DNA from: an uncultured Chitinophagaceae bacterium
GTDB taxonomy: Bacteria > Bacteroidota > Bacteroidia > Chitinophagales > Chitinophagaceae
DNA: 64,000 nt
Direction: 5' to 3'
Assembly: GCA_937862815.1 (NCBI GenBank)
Contig: CALMED010000017.1
Coordinates: 1-64,000 of the forward strand
The notes below the pieces were generated by a model. The model did not search any database. It worked only from the letters and a program-made list of their open reading frames with translations, and had not been told where the DNA came from. This document shows, piece after piece, positions 1-8,527 of this stretch. The position numbers and the translations under genes were made by a program. How positions within the stretch are numbered: the stretch's first letter is position 1; every line of letters begins with the position of its first letter.

Positions 1-3000
1 TATCAATTCCTGGACAGCCGGCGCAAAACTTGTTTTTGCTGGAGGGGCAGATCAGGCAACAACTGGTCTGACAGCAAGCATGACTTTTGTAAATATTGAA
101 GTAAATAAAACAATTGGATCAAGTGTAACTACAGATGGGAATTTGCGATTTGGAACCTTGTTGAAAATAATCAGCGGAACTTTAATTAGTGGAAGTACCA
201 GGGATATACAAGGAACTTCTGCCTCATCAAATATTGAGATTGATGCAAATGGCACTTTGACACAAAGTGGTGGTAATGGTGTAATTAGAGTCGGCAGTAG
301 CGGAACTGATCCCATTGGTAACGTTACTGTTGATGGCGTGATGAATCTGAATACTACTTCCGGAAGTGGCATTAACATTACTAGTCTGAATATACGAAGC
401 GGCGGAAGGGTTAATTGCACATTCTCAACATCAGCAACTTTATTTACTGCAAATTCAGGAATAACTGTGGCGGGGAATGCGATTTTTGACTTCGTCAATG
501 TCGCAGGCACTGCAAGTGGTTTTGCAGCGGGTTCTTCGCTGACCGTTGCAACTAATGGTCTGTTAAGAGTGGGGGCGGCAGCAATTTTGTTTCCAACAAC
601 AACAGTATTTAATGGTACAGTTGAATTTTACCGGTCTGGGACACAGACCATTCCTGCAGCATCCTACAATTATCTCTGGTTAAGCGGCACCAGTACAAAA
701 ACATTAGGAACCGGCACGACAACTATCCCAAACAACGGTACTCTTGAGATGGGGGGTGTTGCCACGTCCCCAACTTTAGCGTTGGGAGGAAATACACTTT
801 CAGTTTCCAATATCAATACCACTCTTATTTATTCTTCTTCCGGCACTCAAACCGCTACCGCAAATGAATGGAGTTCAAATTTTATTAATGTAGTAATTAA
901 TAATTCTTCAGCTTCAGGCGTTTCAATGGCAGGTCTAAACAGAACGATTACAGGGAATCTTAATTTAATTAACGGCACATTAAATATTGGTGCTGGGGGA
1001 ACCTTAATTTTAGACGGAGCCTCTCTTTCCAGAACAAATGGTTTTTTAGCCGGTACCGGAACAAGTGATTTTACAGTAACCGGAATAACAGGTGGTTCGA
1101 TTACAATACCTCAAAACGGGAATACCACATTGCGTACGTTAACAGTTGGAGGATCACGTTATGTATCAATGGATGGAATAAATAGCATTACAATAAGCAA
1201 CCTACTTAGCATTGCAACTGATGCTACTTTTGATACAGGAGGAGATGCCAGCCAATTAACATTAAGTGGAACTCCTTCAATTTTAGTTAACGGACGGTTT
1301 ATAACCCGGCACCCAGGTGGTCTTAATGGAAGCGGGACAGCAGTTCCTTCAATTCCTATTACTTTAAATGCAGGATCAACAGTTGAGTTTGGCCGTTCAG
1401 GTGACCAATCCGTACAAGGTGCTACCGCCCCGAATTACAAGAATGTAACCTTTTCAGGAAGTGGAATTAAAACCCTTATAAGCACAACCAACCCTCACCC
1501 AGACGGTACAGTTACTATATCCGGTTCTGTAATTTTCAATCAACAAAATTTCGCATTTGGTGACGCAGGCACAAATCTTACCATGACGGGTGGTCGTTTC
1601 CGCATGGCAGGAACGGGTACCAAACCCGACATCACAGGAACATATAATATTACCGGCGGAGTGGTGGAATTTTATGGCGGCACGGCGGCTACTTCACAAA
1701 CTATTCGGGGAGGCACTGGCATCCTCTACCAGAATATTGAAGTTAACAGTCCGTTCGTTGCCAATTCAAATTCCAATATCAATCTTAGGGCTAATGGGTC
1801 GTTCACCATTCTCAACGGAGCCATTTTCACCATAAACGATGAAGGAATCGTAGGAGACGGCAGTGGTACACAGAGCGTTACCGTACAAACCGGTGGCACA
1901 TTCCGTTGTGGGGATACACATGGATTCAGTGGTGGCACCGGAGCTAACGCCACTTCCGTAAACGGCAACATCACCAATATTATCTTACAAGCGGGTTCCA
2001 CTGTGGAATATTCCCGTGCCACCACCACCCAGGTATTTTCGAGCCGTTCCGATTATCAAAATGTAACAATCAGTGGCGGAGCACCGAAGACACTGAACGG
2101 GCCGGCAACCATGGCTGGTGTGCTTACGCTTTCCAACGGACTGGTAAACACAGACAACACAAACATACTTGCGCTGTCTTCCACCGCCACCTGCCCCGCT
2201 GGTGGAAATGACAATTCCTTTGTCAACGGTCCCATGCGCAAAACCGGCTCAGCCGATTTTATATTTCCCGTTGGCACCAATGCACCAGGGGTCAACCACT
2301 ACCGTACCATTGGTGTCTCCAACATATTGCCAAGCAGCGAAACCTTTACCGCCCGGTTTATTGTGGCGAGTGCCAGCGCGTTGGGTGTTGTTGTTGCACC
2401 CCTGCAACGGGTGAGCCGTTGCGAGTACTGGACTCTGGACCGTGCCGGATCCAACACGGCCAATGTTACGCTTTCCTGGACGCCACAGAGTAAGTGCAAC
2501 GGCCCCTATGTCACCGATTTCACGTCGGTGGTGGTGGCACATTTTAACGGCACCCAGTGGGTACTTCACGGCCGCAACAGCGGAACAGGTGATGAAACGG
2601 CCGGCACTGTAACCTGGAACAATGTGAGCACGTTCAGCCCCTTTGCTATCGGTACCACCAGCGTGCTGCAAAACCCCCTCCCCTTCGACCTCACTTCCTT
2701 CCGGGCCACAGCCCGCAACCAGGCGGTGCAGCTCGACTGGAGCGTGAACAACAACGACCAGCTGCAAGCCTACACCGTGGAGCGCAGCGCCGACGGGGTA
2801 CGGTTTGAACCCGTTGTATCGTTGCAGGCACGCGGCTTTGTACAGCAGGCCGCCTACCGCGAAACCGACAACCGGCCGCTCAGCGGCTGGAACTTCTACC
2901 GCATCAAAGCCACCGACCTGCAGCAGCAGGTACACTATTCGCACATTGAAAAAGTGCGCATGGGCAACGGCTTTGCCGTACAGGTGAGCCCGGTACCGGC

Positions 3001-3205
3001 CAAAGACCGGCTGCAGGTAAGCGTGGACCCCGCCGCCGGCTTCCGCCAGGTGCAGCTCACCAACAGCCTGGGCCAGGTGCTGCTGCAACAGCCCATCACC
3101 CAGCGTATTACCAGTCTTGATTTGTCGCGCTTCAGCGCCGGCATGTACTTCCTGCGGCTCGTGGGCAACCAGGAAACCAGGGTGCAACAAGTGGTGAAAG
3201 AATAA
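1..3205 (+). CDS. T9SS-sorted repetitive beta-strand surface protein (5' partial)
   Basis: The reading frame is already open at base 2 and runs 1067 codons to a TAA, so the start and signal peptide lie outside the window. The body is rich in Gly, Thr, Ser and Asn with short beta-strand-like stretches, typical of extracellular beta-helix or adhesin-like proteins. A module reading roughly G-x-V-E-F/Y, then Q, then Y-x-N/W and K-T-L recurs near 606-700, 1370-1475, 1654-1750 and 1990-2100. A more conserved segment around 2235-2660 contains a YWTLDRA motif seen in Bacteroidota secreted proteins. The last 80 or so residues look like a type A T9SS sorting domain (VSPVPAKDRL at its start), so export across the outer membrane by T9SS is inferred. 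The ligand or function is unknown. The 5' part is AT-rich and the 3' part GC-rich. Confidence 0.85.
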   Translation, partial: INSWTAGAKLVFAGGADQATTGLTASMTFVNIEVNKTIGSSVTTDGNLRFGTLLKIISGTLISGSTRDIQGTSASSNIEIDANGTLTQSGGNGVIRVGSSGTDPIGNVTVDGVMNLNTTSGSGINITSLNIRSGGRVNCTFSTSATLFTANSGITVAGNAIFDFVNVAGTASGFAAGSSLTVATNGLLRVGAAAILFPTTTVFNGTVEFYRSGTQTIPAASYNYLWLSGTSTKTLGTGTTTIPNNGTLEMGGVATSPTLALGGNTLSVSNINTTLIYSSSGTQTATANEWSSNFINVVINNSSASGVSMAGLNRTITGNLNLINGTLNIGAGGTLILDGASLSRTNGFLAGTGTSDFTVTGITGGSITIPQNGNTTLRTLTVGGSRYVSMDGINSITISNLLSIATDATFDTGGDASQLTLSGTPSILVNGRFITRHPGGLNGSGTAVPSIPITLNAGSTVEFGRSGDQSVQGATAPNYKNVTFSGSGIKTLISTTNPHPDGTVTISGSVIFNQQNFAFGDAGTNLTMTGGRFRMAGTGTKPDITGTYNITGGVVEFYGGTAATSQTIRGGTGILYQNIEVNSPFVANSNSNINLRANGSFTILNGAIFTINDEGIVGDGSGTQSVTVQTGGTFRCGDTHGFSGGTGANATSVNGNITNIILQAGSTVEYSRATTTQVFSSRSDYQNVTISGGAPKTLNGPATMAGVLTLSNGLVNTDNTNILALSSTATCPAGGNDNSFVNGPMRKTGSADFIFPVGTNAPGVNHYRTIGVSNILPSSETFTARFIVASASALGVVVAPLQRVSRCEYWTLDRAGSNTANVTLSWTPQSKCNGPYVTDFTSVVVAHFNGTQWVLHGRNSGTGDETAGTVTWNNVSTFSPFAIGTTSVLQNPLPFDLTSFRATARNQAVQLDWSVNNNDQLQAYTVERSADGVRFEPVVSLQARGFVQQAAYRETDNRPLSGWNFYRIKATDLQQQVHYSHIEKVRMGNGFAVQVSPVPAKDRLQVSVDPAAGFRQVQLTNSLGQVLLQQPITQRITSLDLSRFSAGMYFLRLVGNQETRVQQVVKE

Positions 3206-3581
3206 ACAGCATACAACAAAATACAAAGGGCTGTCTCAAAAAGTAAAAGAGTTTCACGCAACGTTCGCAAAGAATACAAAGTGCGCTAAGATAGCGTTTC
3301 TGATCCCGTCTTTGTTTCTTTGTCTTCGTGGCCGCTTTGTGTGTAATACCCCTTATAAGTCAGCCTCTTTTTGTTATCGGGTAACAAAAACATAACACAA
3401 AAACAAGCAGAGGAGGCAAAGCGACAAGGGTCACCAATTCCCATGTAAATCAATGCCTTGCACCCAGTTTATCCCGTGCACAGCCAGGGGAGCGCCCGTC
3501 CGGCAGCAAACGGAACAGCGGTACAAAGCTCCTTCTGTGTAACTTTACATCTCTTTGGCTCTCATCTAAATTAAAACGACT
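3206..3581. other. Intergenic region with a dispersed repeat and AT-rich hairpin
   Basis: This 376-base gap holds no convincing gene. Bases 3251-3289 are an inverted relative of the element at 42918-42954 (shared core TTGCGTGAAAC read on the minus strand). Bases 3368-3390 form a nine-base-pair AT-rich hairpin (TTTTTGTTA against TAACAAAAA), a possible terminator for the upstream gene. TAACTTTA at 3540-3547 resembles a Bacteroidota -7 element and sits 34 bases before the next start, but no matching -33 element is evident. Confidence 0.5.
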
Positions 3582-4958
3582 ATGCAACCGAATTCTACAC
3601 AAAGCCTTTCCGCTGTTTTTTCATTATTGGCCACCAACAGACGGTTTGCCGGCCTTTTGCTTGCAAGCCTGACCCTGCTGCTGGCGGCTTACCAACCCGC
3701 ATGGGCCCAATTTGGAAACAACAACCTGGCGGTGCTGGTGGCAAACGGAACCACCACCAATACGAGTGTGAGCGTGATAGAGATCAATAAGACGTCCGCC
3801 AACCAAACAGCCGTACAAACCATTGATCTTCCTGCCACAGGCGCCAACGCCATTCGTGTTTCCGGGTCCGGTACAACAACTTTGTATGCCTCTAACTCGG
3901 CCGACGGAACCCTGCTTTGCTTTACCGGGCACAACACGGAAAACACCAGTAGCAATGTCACAGGCTTCCAGGATACAAAAACGGTTATCACCCTTAATAA
4001 CGCCGGCACAATCGCTTACCCAGCCCGTTATACCGGCACCGGTACCAACCAGACCCGCGGAAGCACCACCAACAACAATACCGACTTTTTCATTGCCGAC
4101 CAGGGAGGGCAATACACCAATAACGCCACATCTGCCTCCCCCACCGGCAACTTCCGGGGCATCAAAACATTTGGCGGCGTGGTGTACCTGAGCCAGGCCA
4201 GCGGCGTGGCTACCAACATTGAAGTGGCCACCACCTCCGCCCTTACCGGCGGCACCATCACCGGGCTGCCCGGCCTCACCAACAACTCCAGCACCTTTGA
4301 CTTTTACCTCATCTCCTCCGGCACCAACGGCAGCACCTTTGATGTGCTTTACATCATTCGCAATACATCCGCCACCGCCGGTACCATCGCCAAGTATTCG
4401 CTGGTAAGTGGTACCTGGACCGCCAACGGCACTTACACCACCAACTTCGGTGGCTTTGCGCTGGCCGCCGAAAAATCGGGCAACGGCGCCCAACTGTATG
4501 TTACAACCGGCGCCGGCGCCACCGCCGCCAACCGCGTGGTGCGCCTCACCGACGCGGCCGGTTTTAACGCGGCCCTTGACATCAACACCGATAACAACGT
4601 GACTCTTTTCACCGCCGCCGCCGGAACAATTCTTAAAGGTGTGGTATTCGCACCCAAAGCGGCCGATCCCTCCAGCGTTTCCAACCTGCTCATCGAACGG
4701 GGCATCAGCGTCTATCCCAACCCGTTACCCCGCCAGCAGCCGCTGTTGCTGCAGTTCCGCAACAGTGCCCCCGCCCGCTACGAGGTAGTTGTGTACAACC
4801 TCAACGGTACCCAGGTGGTGCGCCAGGTGGTAGCCCATCCCGGCGGCAGCAGCATCCACCGCGTGGAACTGCCAGCCTCCCTCGCTCCGGGTACGTACAT
4901 TGCTGAATTTACCGACACAAAAGGCAGCCGGGGCCATGCGAAAATCATCGTACATTAA
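3582..4958 (+). CDS. Secreted protein with C-terminal T9SS sorting domain
   Basis: This 458-residue protein has an N-terminal signal peptide: a hydrophobic run LLLASLTLLLAAYQ near residues 25-38 followed by a cleavage-like AWAQ. The middle is rich in Thr, Asn, Gly and Ala, with repeated short strands reminiscent of beta-propeller or beta-sandwich secreted proteins; I recognise no enzymatic motif. The last 80 residues, beginning ISVYPNPLP, fit a type A T9SS sorting domain (YPNP motif, GTYIAEF strand near the end). It is therefore expected to cross the outer membrane by T9SS and be anchored or released. It follows another T9SS cargo gene and is closed by a strong terminator. Confidence 0.85.
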   Translation: MQPNSTQSLSAVFSLLATNRRFAGLLLASLTLLLAAYQPAWAQFGNNNLAVLVANGTTTNTSVSVIEINKTSANQTAVQTIDLPATGANAIRVSGSGTTTLYASNSADGTLLCFTGHNTENTSSNVTGFQDTKTVITLNNAGTIAYPARYTGTGTNQTRGSTTNNNTDFFIADQGGQYTNNATSASPTGNFRGIKTFGGVVYLSQASGVATNIEVATTSALTGGTITGLPGLTNNSSTFDFYLISSGTNGSTFDVLYIIRNTSATAGTIAKYSLVSGTWTANGTYTTNFGGFALAAEKSGNGAQLYVTTGAGATAANRVVRLTDAAGFNAALDINTDNNVTLFTAAAGTILKGVVFAPKAADPSSVSNLLIERGISVYPNPLPRQQPLLLQFRNSAPARYEVVVYNLNGTQVVRQVVAHPGGSSIHRVELPASLAPGTYIAEFTDTKGSRGHAKIIVH

Positions 4959-4976
4959 CAAGCAACCCATGATTGG

Positions 4977-5004
4977 AAAAAGGTGGCCCTGTGCCACCTT
5001 TTTT
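4977..5004 (+). terminator. Rho-independent terminator after T9SS cargo gene
   Basis: AAAAAGGTGGC pairs perfectly with GCCACCTTTTT around a four-base loop, followed by a T run. It lies 18 bases after the stop codon of the gene ending at 4958. Confidence 0.85.
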
Positions 5005-5067
5005 AATGGCATCAAACCCGCCTGCATAACCCGAATACACTACGCTTAAAAATGCTTAACTTACCAG

Positions 5068-6729
5068 ATGAAAAATGCTCCGTGTATGTTGCTCCCCTTA
5101 CGTAACAGTTACATCACCTGCTCACTGTTACTGCTGCTGGCTGTACCGGCCTTCCTCAGCTGCAACAATCACTCCAACGGACAGAGTACCGGAAACCTCA
5201 CCGACACCCTCCCCCCCCAGCCGGTGGATGTAACCCTGCCCGGCACCTTTTCCGAACCGGGCAAACTGAAATTCGACAGCAGTGCCATTCACGGCTTTTT
5301 TGTTCAGTTTCCCCGGCTCCGTGAGTTTGAGGGCCAGGTAGTCCGCTTCTACAGCAACCGCCAATTCGCCTATGCATGGTACGACCGGCAGGGACTCATT
5401 GAACAGGCCTACAACCTGTACAACAAAATTGAAAACATTGGTGATGAGGGAACCGCTACCACACTCCTGTACGAACCGGAACTGCGGCACCTGGTAGACA
5501 GCGATACCGCGGAGGTGTCGAAGCAAAAGCCCAACCTGCAACTGGAGCTGATGCTCACCGCCCAGTACTTTTTCTACGCCCGTCACATCTGGAGCGGACT
5601 GGGAGAAAAAGCCATGCGGGAAACCAAATGGGACCTGCCGCGGAAAAAACTTTCCTATTCCGCCTTTCTTGATTCGCTGCTCGAAGCCCCAAAAGGGCAG
5701 TTCATGCAAACCGAACCGGTATACCACCAGTATGCCAAACTTAAAGAGCACCTCAAACGCTACCGGCAAATTGAAGCCGCCGGCGGCTACCCGAAAATTG
5801 TGGCCGATAAAAAATCCTACCGGCTGGGCGACTCCAGCCCGGTGATCGGCGTCATCCGTAAGCGGCTGGAGCTGAGCCGCGACCTGCCCGCCAATAACAA
5901 CAGCCACCTGTTCGATGAAACGCTGGAAGCCGCTGTGAAACAATTCCAGCACCGCTATGGCATGAAGGAAGACGGCGTGGTGGGAGCCGGCGTACTGGCC
6001 GAAATGAATCAACCCATAGAAAAGCGCATCCGCCAGCTCATCGTTAACATGGAACGCTGCCGCTGGCTACCGGTAACGCTTAACCGTGATTACTTTGTGG
6101 TGAACGTGCCGGAGTTTCGTTTCCATGCCTATGAAAATGATTCACTGGCCTGGAGCATGAAAGTGGTGGTGGGAAAGGTCATCCACGAAACAGCCATCTT
6201 CAACGGCATGATGAAATACGTGGTGTTTGCCCCCTACTGGAACGTGCCGCCGGGCATCATGCGCAACGAAGTGCTGCCGGCCATACGAAGAAACCCCAAC
6301 TACCTCGCCCGCAATCACATGGAATGGAACGGAAAGATGATCCGCCAGAAACCCGGGCCCTGGAATGCCCTGGGCAAGGTCAAGTTCCTCTTCCCCAACA
6401 GTCACAACATCTACCTGCACGACACACCGGCTAAAAACCTGTTCGACCAGGACCAGCGGGCCTTCAGCCATGGCTGCATCCGGGTGGAGCAACCGCAGCG
6501 GCTGGCGGAATATGTGTTACGGCATCAACCCGAATGGACCGATGCCCGCATAGACTCGGCCATGAAGGGCACCAAAGAATTGTATGTAACCATCAAACAA
6601 CCCATCCCGGTACTGATTGCGTACTTCACTGCCTGGGTGGACAAAGACGGACTGCTCAACTTCCGCAAAGACCTCTACAAGCGCGATGAGCGGCTGGCTG
6701 AAATGATCTTCGAATCAACAAAACGCTGA
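5068..6729 (+). CDS. L,D-transpeptidase lipoprotein (YcbB/LdtD-like)
   Basis: Family members cross-link peptidoglycan stem peptides through 3-3 bonds in the periplasm. The 553-residue protein starts with a lipoprotein signal (hydrophobic residues 17-30, lipobox FLSC with Cys32), so it is probably anchored to a membrane. A helical scaffold domain precedes a peptidoglycan-binding-type segment at about residues 255-313 (TLEAAVKQFQ, DGVVGAG). The YkuD catalytic domain covers about 340-510 and has the signature SHGCIRV with His468 and Cys470. This domain order and length match the YcbB class rather than the short ErfK/YbiS class. The next gene starts two bases downstream, suggesting cotranscription. 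Confidence 0.92.
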   Translation: MKNAPCMLLPLRNSYITCSLLLLLAVPAFLSCNNHSNGQSTGNLTDTLPPQPVDVTLPGTFSEPGKLKFDSSAIHGFFVQFPRLREFEGQVVRFYSNRQFAYAWYDRQGLIEQAYNLYNKIENIGDEGTATTLLYEPELRHLVDSDTAEVSKQKPNLQLELMLTAQYFFYARHIWSGLGEKAMRETKWDLPRKKLSYSAFLDSLLEAPKGQFMQTEPVYHQYAKLKEHLKRYRQIEAAGGYPKIVADKKSYRLGDSSPVIGVIRKRLELSRDLPANNNSHLFDETLEAAVKQFQHRYGMKEDGVVGAGVLAEMNQPIEKRIRQLIVNMERCRWLPVTLNRDYFVVNVPEFRFHAYENDSLAWSMKVVVGKVIHETAIFNGMMKYVVFAPYWNVPPGIMRNEVLPAIRRNPNYLARNHMEWNGKMIRQKPGPWNALGKVKFLFPNSHNIYLHDTPAKNLFDQDQRAFSHGCIRVEQPQRLAEYVLRHQPEWTDARIDSAMKGTKELYVTIKQPIPVLIAYFTAWVDKDGLLNFRKDLYKRDERLAEMIFESTKR

Positions 6730-6730
6730 T

Positions 6731-7606
6731 ATGACCTACTCCCGCATCATCGCCGGTACCATGAAATGGGGGGCCTGGGGCGCCCGCTTCAGTACCGGAG
6801 ACTACGACCGCATGATCCGGCATTGCCTGGACCAGGGTGTAACCACCTTTGATCATGCCGACATTTACGGCGATTATACCACGGAAGCGGAGTTCGGGGC
6901 CGTACTTCGGCAAGACCCCTCGTTGCGGAGTCGCATGCAGTTGATCACCAAATGCGGTATCCGGAAAGTATCGGCCAACCGGCCGCACCATAAAATTAAA
7001 TCGTACAACACCTCCGCCAACCACATCATCGAATCGGTGGAAACCTCGCTGGACAACCTGCACACCGATACCATTGACTGCCTGCTGCTGCACCGTCCCG
7101 ATATGTTACTGGATGCCGATGAAGTGGCGGGGGCGATCACGAAGCTGCAGGAACAAGGCAAAATCCTCCGGTTTGGCGTGAGTAATTTCAAACGCTGGCA
7201 GGTGGAGCTCCTGCACAGCCGGGTACCGCTCACCACCAACCAGGTACAATGTTCCGTATTGCACCTCGATCCGTTTACCGATGGCACCCTGGATCAATGC
7301 CAGCAACTGCAACTGGTGCCCATGGCCTGGAGTCCGCTGGGCGGCGGCAACCTGTTCCAGGAAAGGGAAGACGAACGGCATCAACGCATTACGGCCGTGG
7401 CGTCATTGCTTGCTGAGGAATACGGTACCGGACCGGATATCATTCTCCTCAGCTGGCTGCTCTCCCATCCGGCGCGAATCCATCCCCTCCTGGGCACCAC
7501 CCGCCCCGAACGGGTGGAAGCGGCCCTGGAAGCCACCCGTTTCCAGCTCACCCGTGAACAGTGGTTCATGCTGTGGCGGGCCAGTACGGGCAAAGAGGTG
7601 GCTTAA
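6731..7606 (+). CDS. Aldo/keto reductase, YdhF-like
   Basis: This is a cytosolic NAD(P)H-dependent oxidoreductase with a TIM-barrel fold; the physiological substrate cannot be told from sequence. The 291-residue protein carries the full catalytic tetrad: Asp41 and Tyr46 (FDHADIYG), Lys74 (ITKCG) and His121 (LLHRPD). The MKWGAWG start region and overall length fit the YdhF subgroup. One base separates it from the transpeptidase stop, so the two are probably cotranscribed, with no obvious functional link. It converges on the lipid kinase gene with three bases between the stop codons. Confidence 0.9.
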   Translation: MTYSRIIAGTMKWGAWGARFSTGDYDRMIRHCLDQGVTTFDHADIYGDYTTEAEFGAVLRQDPSLRSRMQLITKCGIRKVSANRPHHKIKSYNTSANHIIESVETSLDNLHTDTIDCLLLHRPDMLLDADEVAGAITKLQEQGKILRFGVSNFKRWQVELLHSRVPLTTNQVQCSVLHLDPFTDGTLDQCQQLQLVPMAWSPLGGGNLFQEREDERHQRITAVASLLAEEYGTGPDIILLSWLLSHPARIHPLLGTTRPERVEAALEATRFQLTREQWFMLWRASTGKEVA

Positions 7607-7609
7607 ACG

Positions 7610-8467
7610 TCAATAACGAAAACGGAACTTCCCGGGCAGAAGGGTAAGGGTAAAGTGATCGCTCTCCATGTATTCGCCGTCCAGTTGTGCGGGTAACACC
7701 CGGTCGCATACCACCGTAAACTGAACACCCGGCCGGTGTTCCACCACCGGGAGCTGCAGGTGACGGCCCCGCTGGATCAGGGGCAGGTAATACAGGCGTT
7801 GCAGCACCCGCAGGGGCTGTACCAATATGAGATCCAAGAAGCCATCGTTGACGGACGACACGGGAGAAATGCGAAATCCCCCGCCGGTCTGCCCGGAGTT
7901 ACTGAAAAAAACCAATAGGAAGCGGCCCTTACGCGAAAAGCCCGGCGCTTCAATAGAAAAGCCGGCCTCCCGGAAGCCGAAGATGGTACGCAGCACCACC
8001 AGGTAATAGCCCAACAGTCCCCCGATAAACCGTACCCATTTCATCTGCCGGAGCACCACCCCGTCGAAGCCGATGCCAACGGCATTCAGGAAAAGACGTC
8101 CATTGCAGTTACCGGCATCCACCCAACGCGGTTCGGCCTGCAGGGCAAGCCGGTATTGCTGCTGCAGGTTCAGCGGGCCGTACAGGGTGGTGGCAAAGTC
8201 GTTGCCGGTCCCGCCTTTGAACAGGAACAGGGAAGCGCTTACATCCGGGTAATGATTGATAAAATAATTGAGGGTACCGTCGCCACCAACTATCCATACA
8301 TCGGTACAGGAAGAAAGATCCTCCGGCCATTGATCGGGATAAGTTGCATGAGAAATACCCGCAGTTGTGAGTTGTTGTTGCAGATAACGGACCACCCGCA
8401 ACGACCTGCCCTTGCCGGCACGCGGGTTACCCAGGAGGGCGATGTTTCTGTTATGCAGGTAATCCAA
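7610..8467 (-). CDS. Diacylglycerol/lipid kinase family protein
   Basis: It belongs to the DAGK catalytic superfamily, which phosphorylates diacylglycerol or related lipids using ATP at the inner membrane face. The 285-residue protein has the nucleotide-binding signature NPRAGKG (residues 14-20) and the hallmark VGGDGT (GGDGT at 61-65), plus KGGTGNDFA further on. Length is normal for the YegS/DgkB group. The substrate is not deducible. It is transcribed divergently from the membrane glycosyltransferase at 8528, with a 60-base shared promoter region in which I see no strong -7 element. Confidence 0.88.
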   Translation of the reverse strand: MDYLHNRNIALLGNPRAGKGRSLRVVRYLQQQLTTAGISHATYPDQWPEDLSSCTDVWIVGGDGTLNYFINHYPDVSASLFLFKGGTGNDFATTLYGPLNLQQQYRLALQAEPRWVDAGNCNGRLFLNAVGIGFDGVVLRQMKWVRFIGGLLGYYLVVLRTIFGFREAGFSIEAPGFSRKGRFLLVFFSNSGQTGGGFRISPVSSVNDGFLDLILVQPLRVLQRLYYLPLIQRGRHLQLPVVEHRPGVQFTVVCDRVLPAQLDGEYMESDHFTLTLLPGKFRFRY

Positions 8468-8527
8468 GGACGATAAATGTACGGCAAAGAATGAAATGCG
8501 CTATTTTCACGCGATAGAGAATATGCC

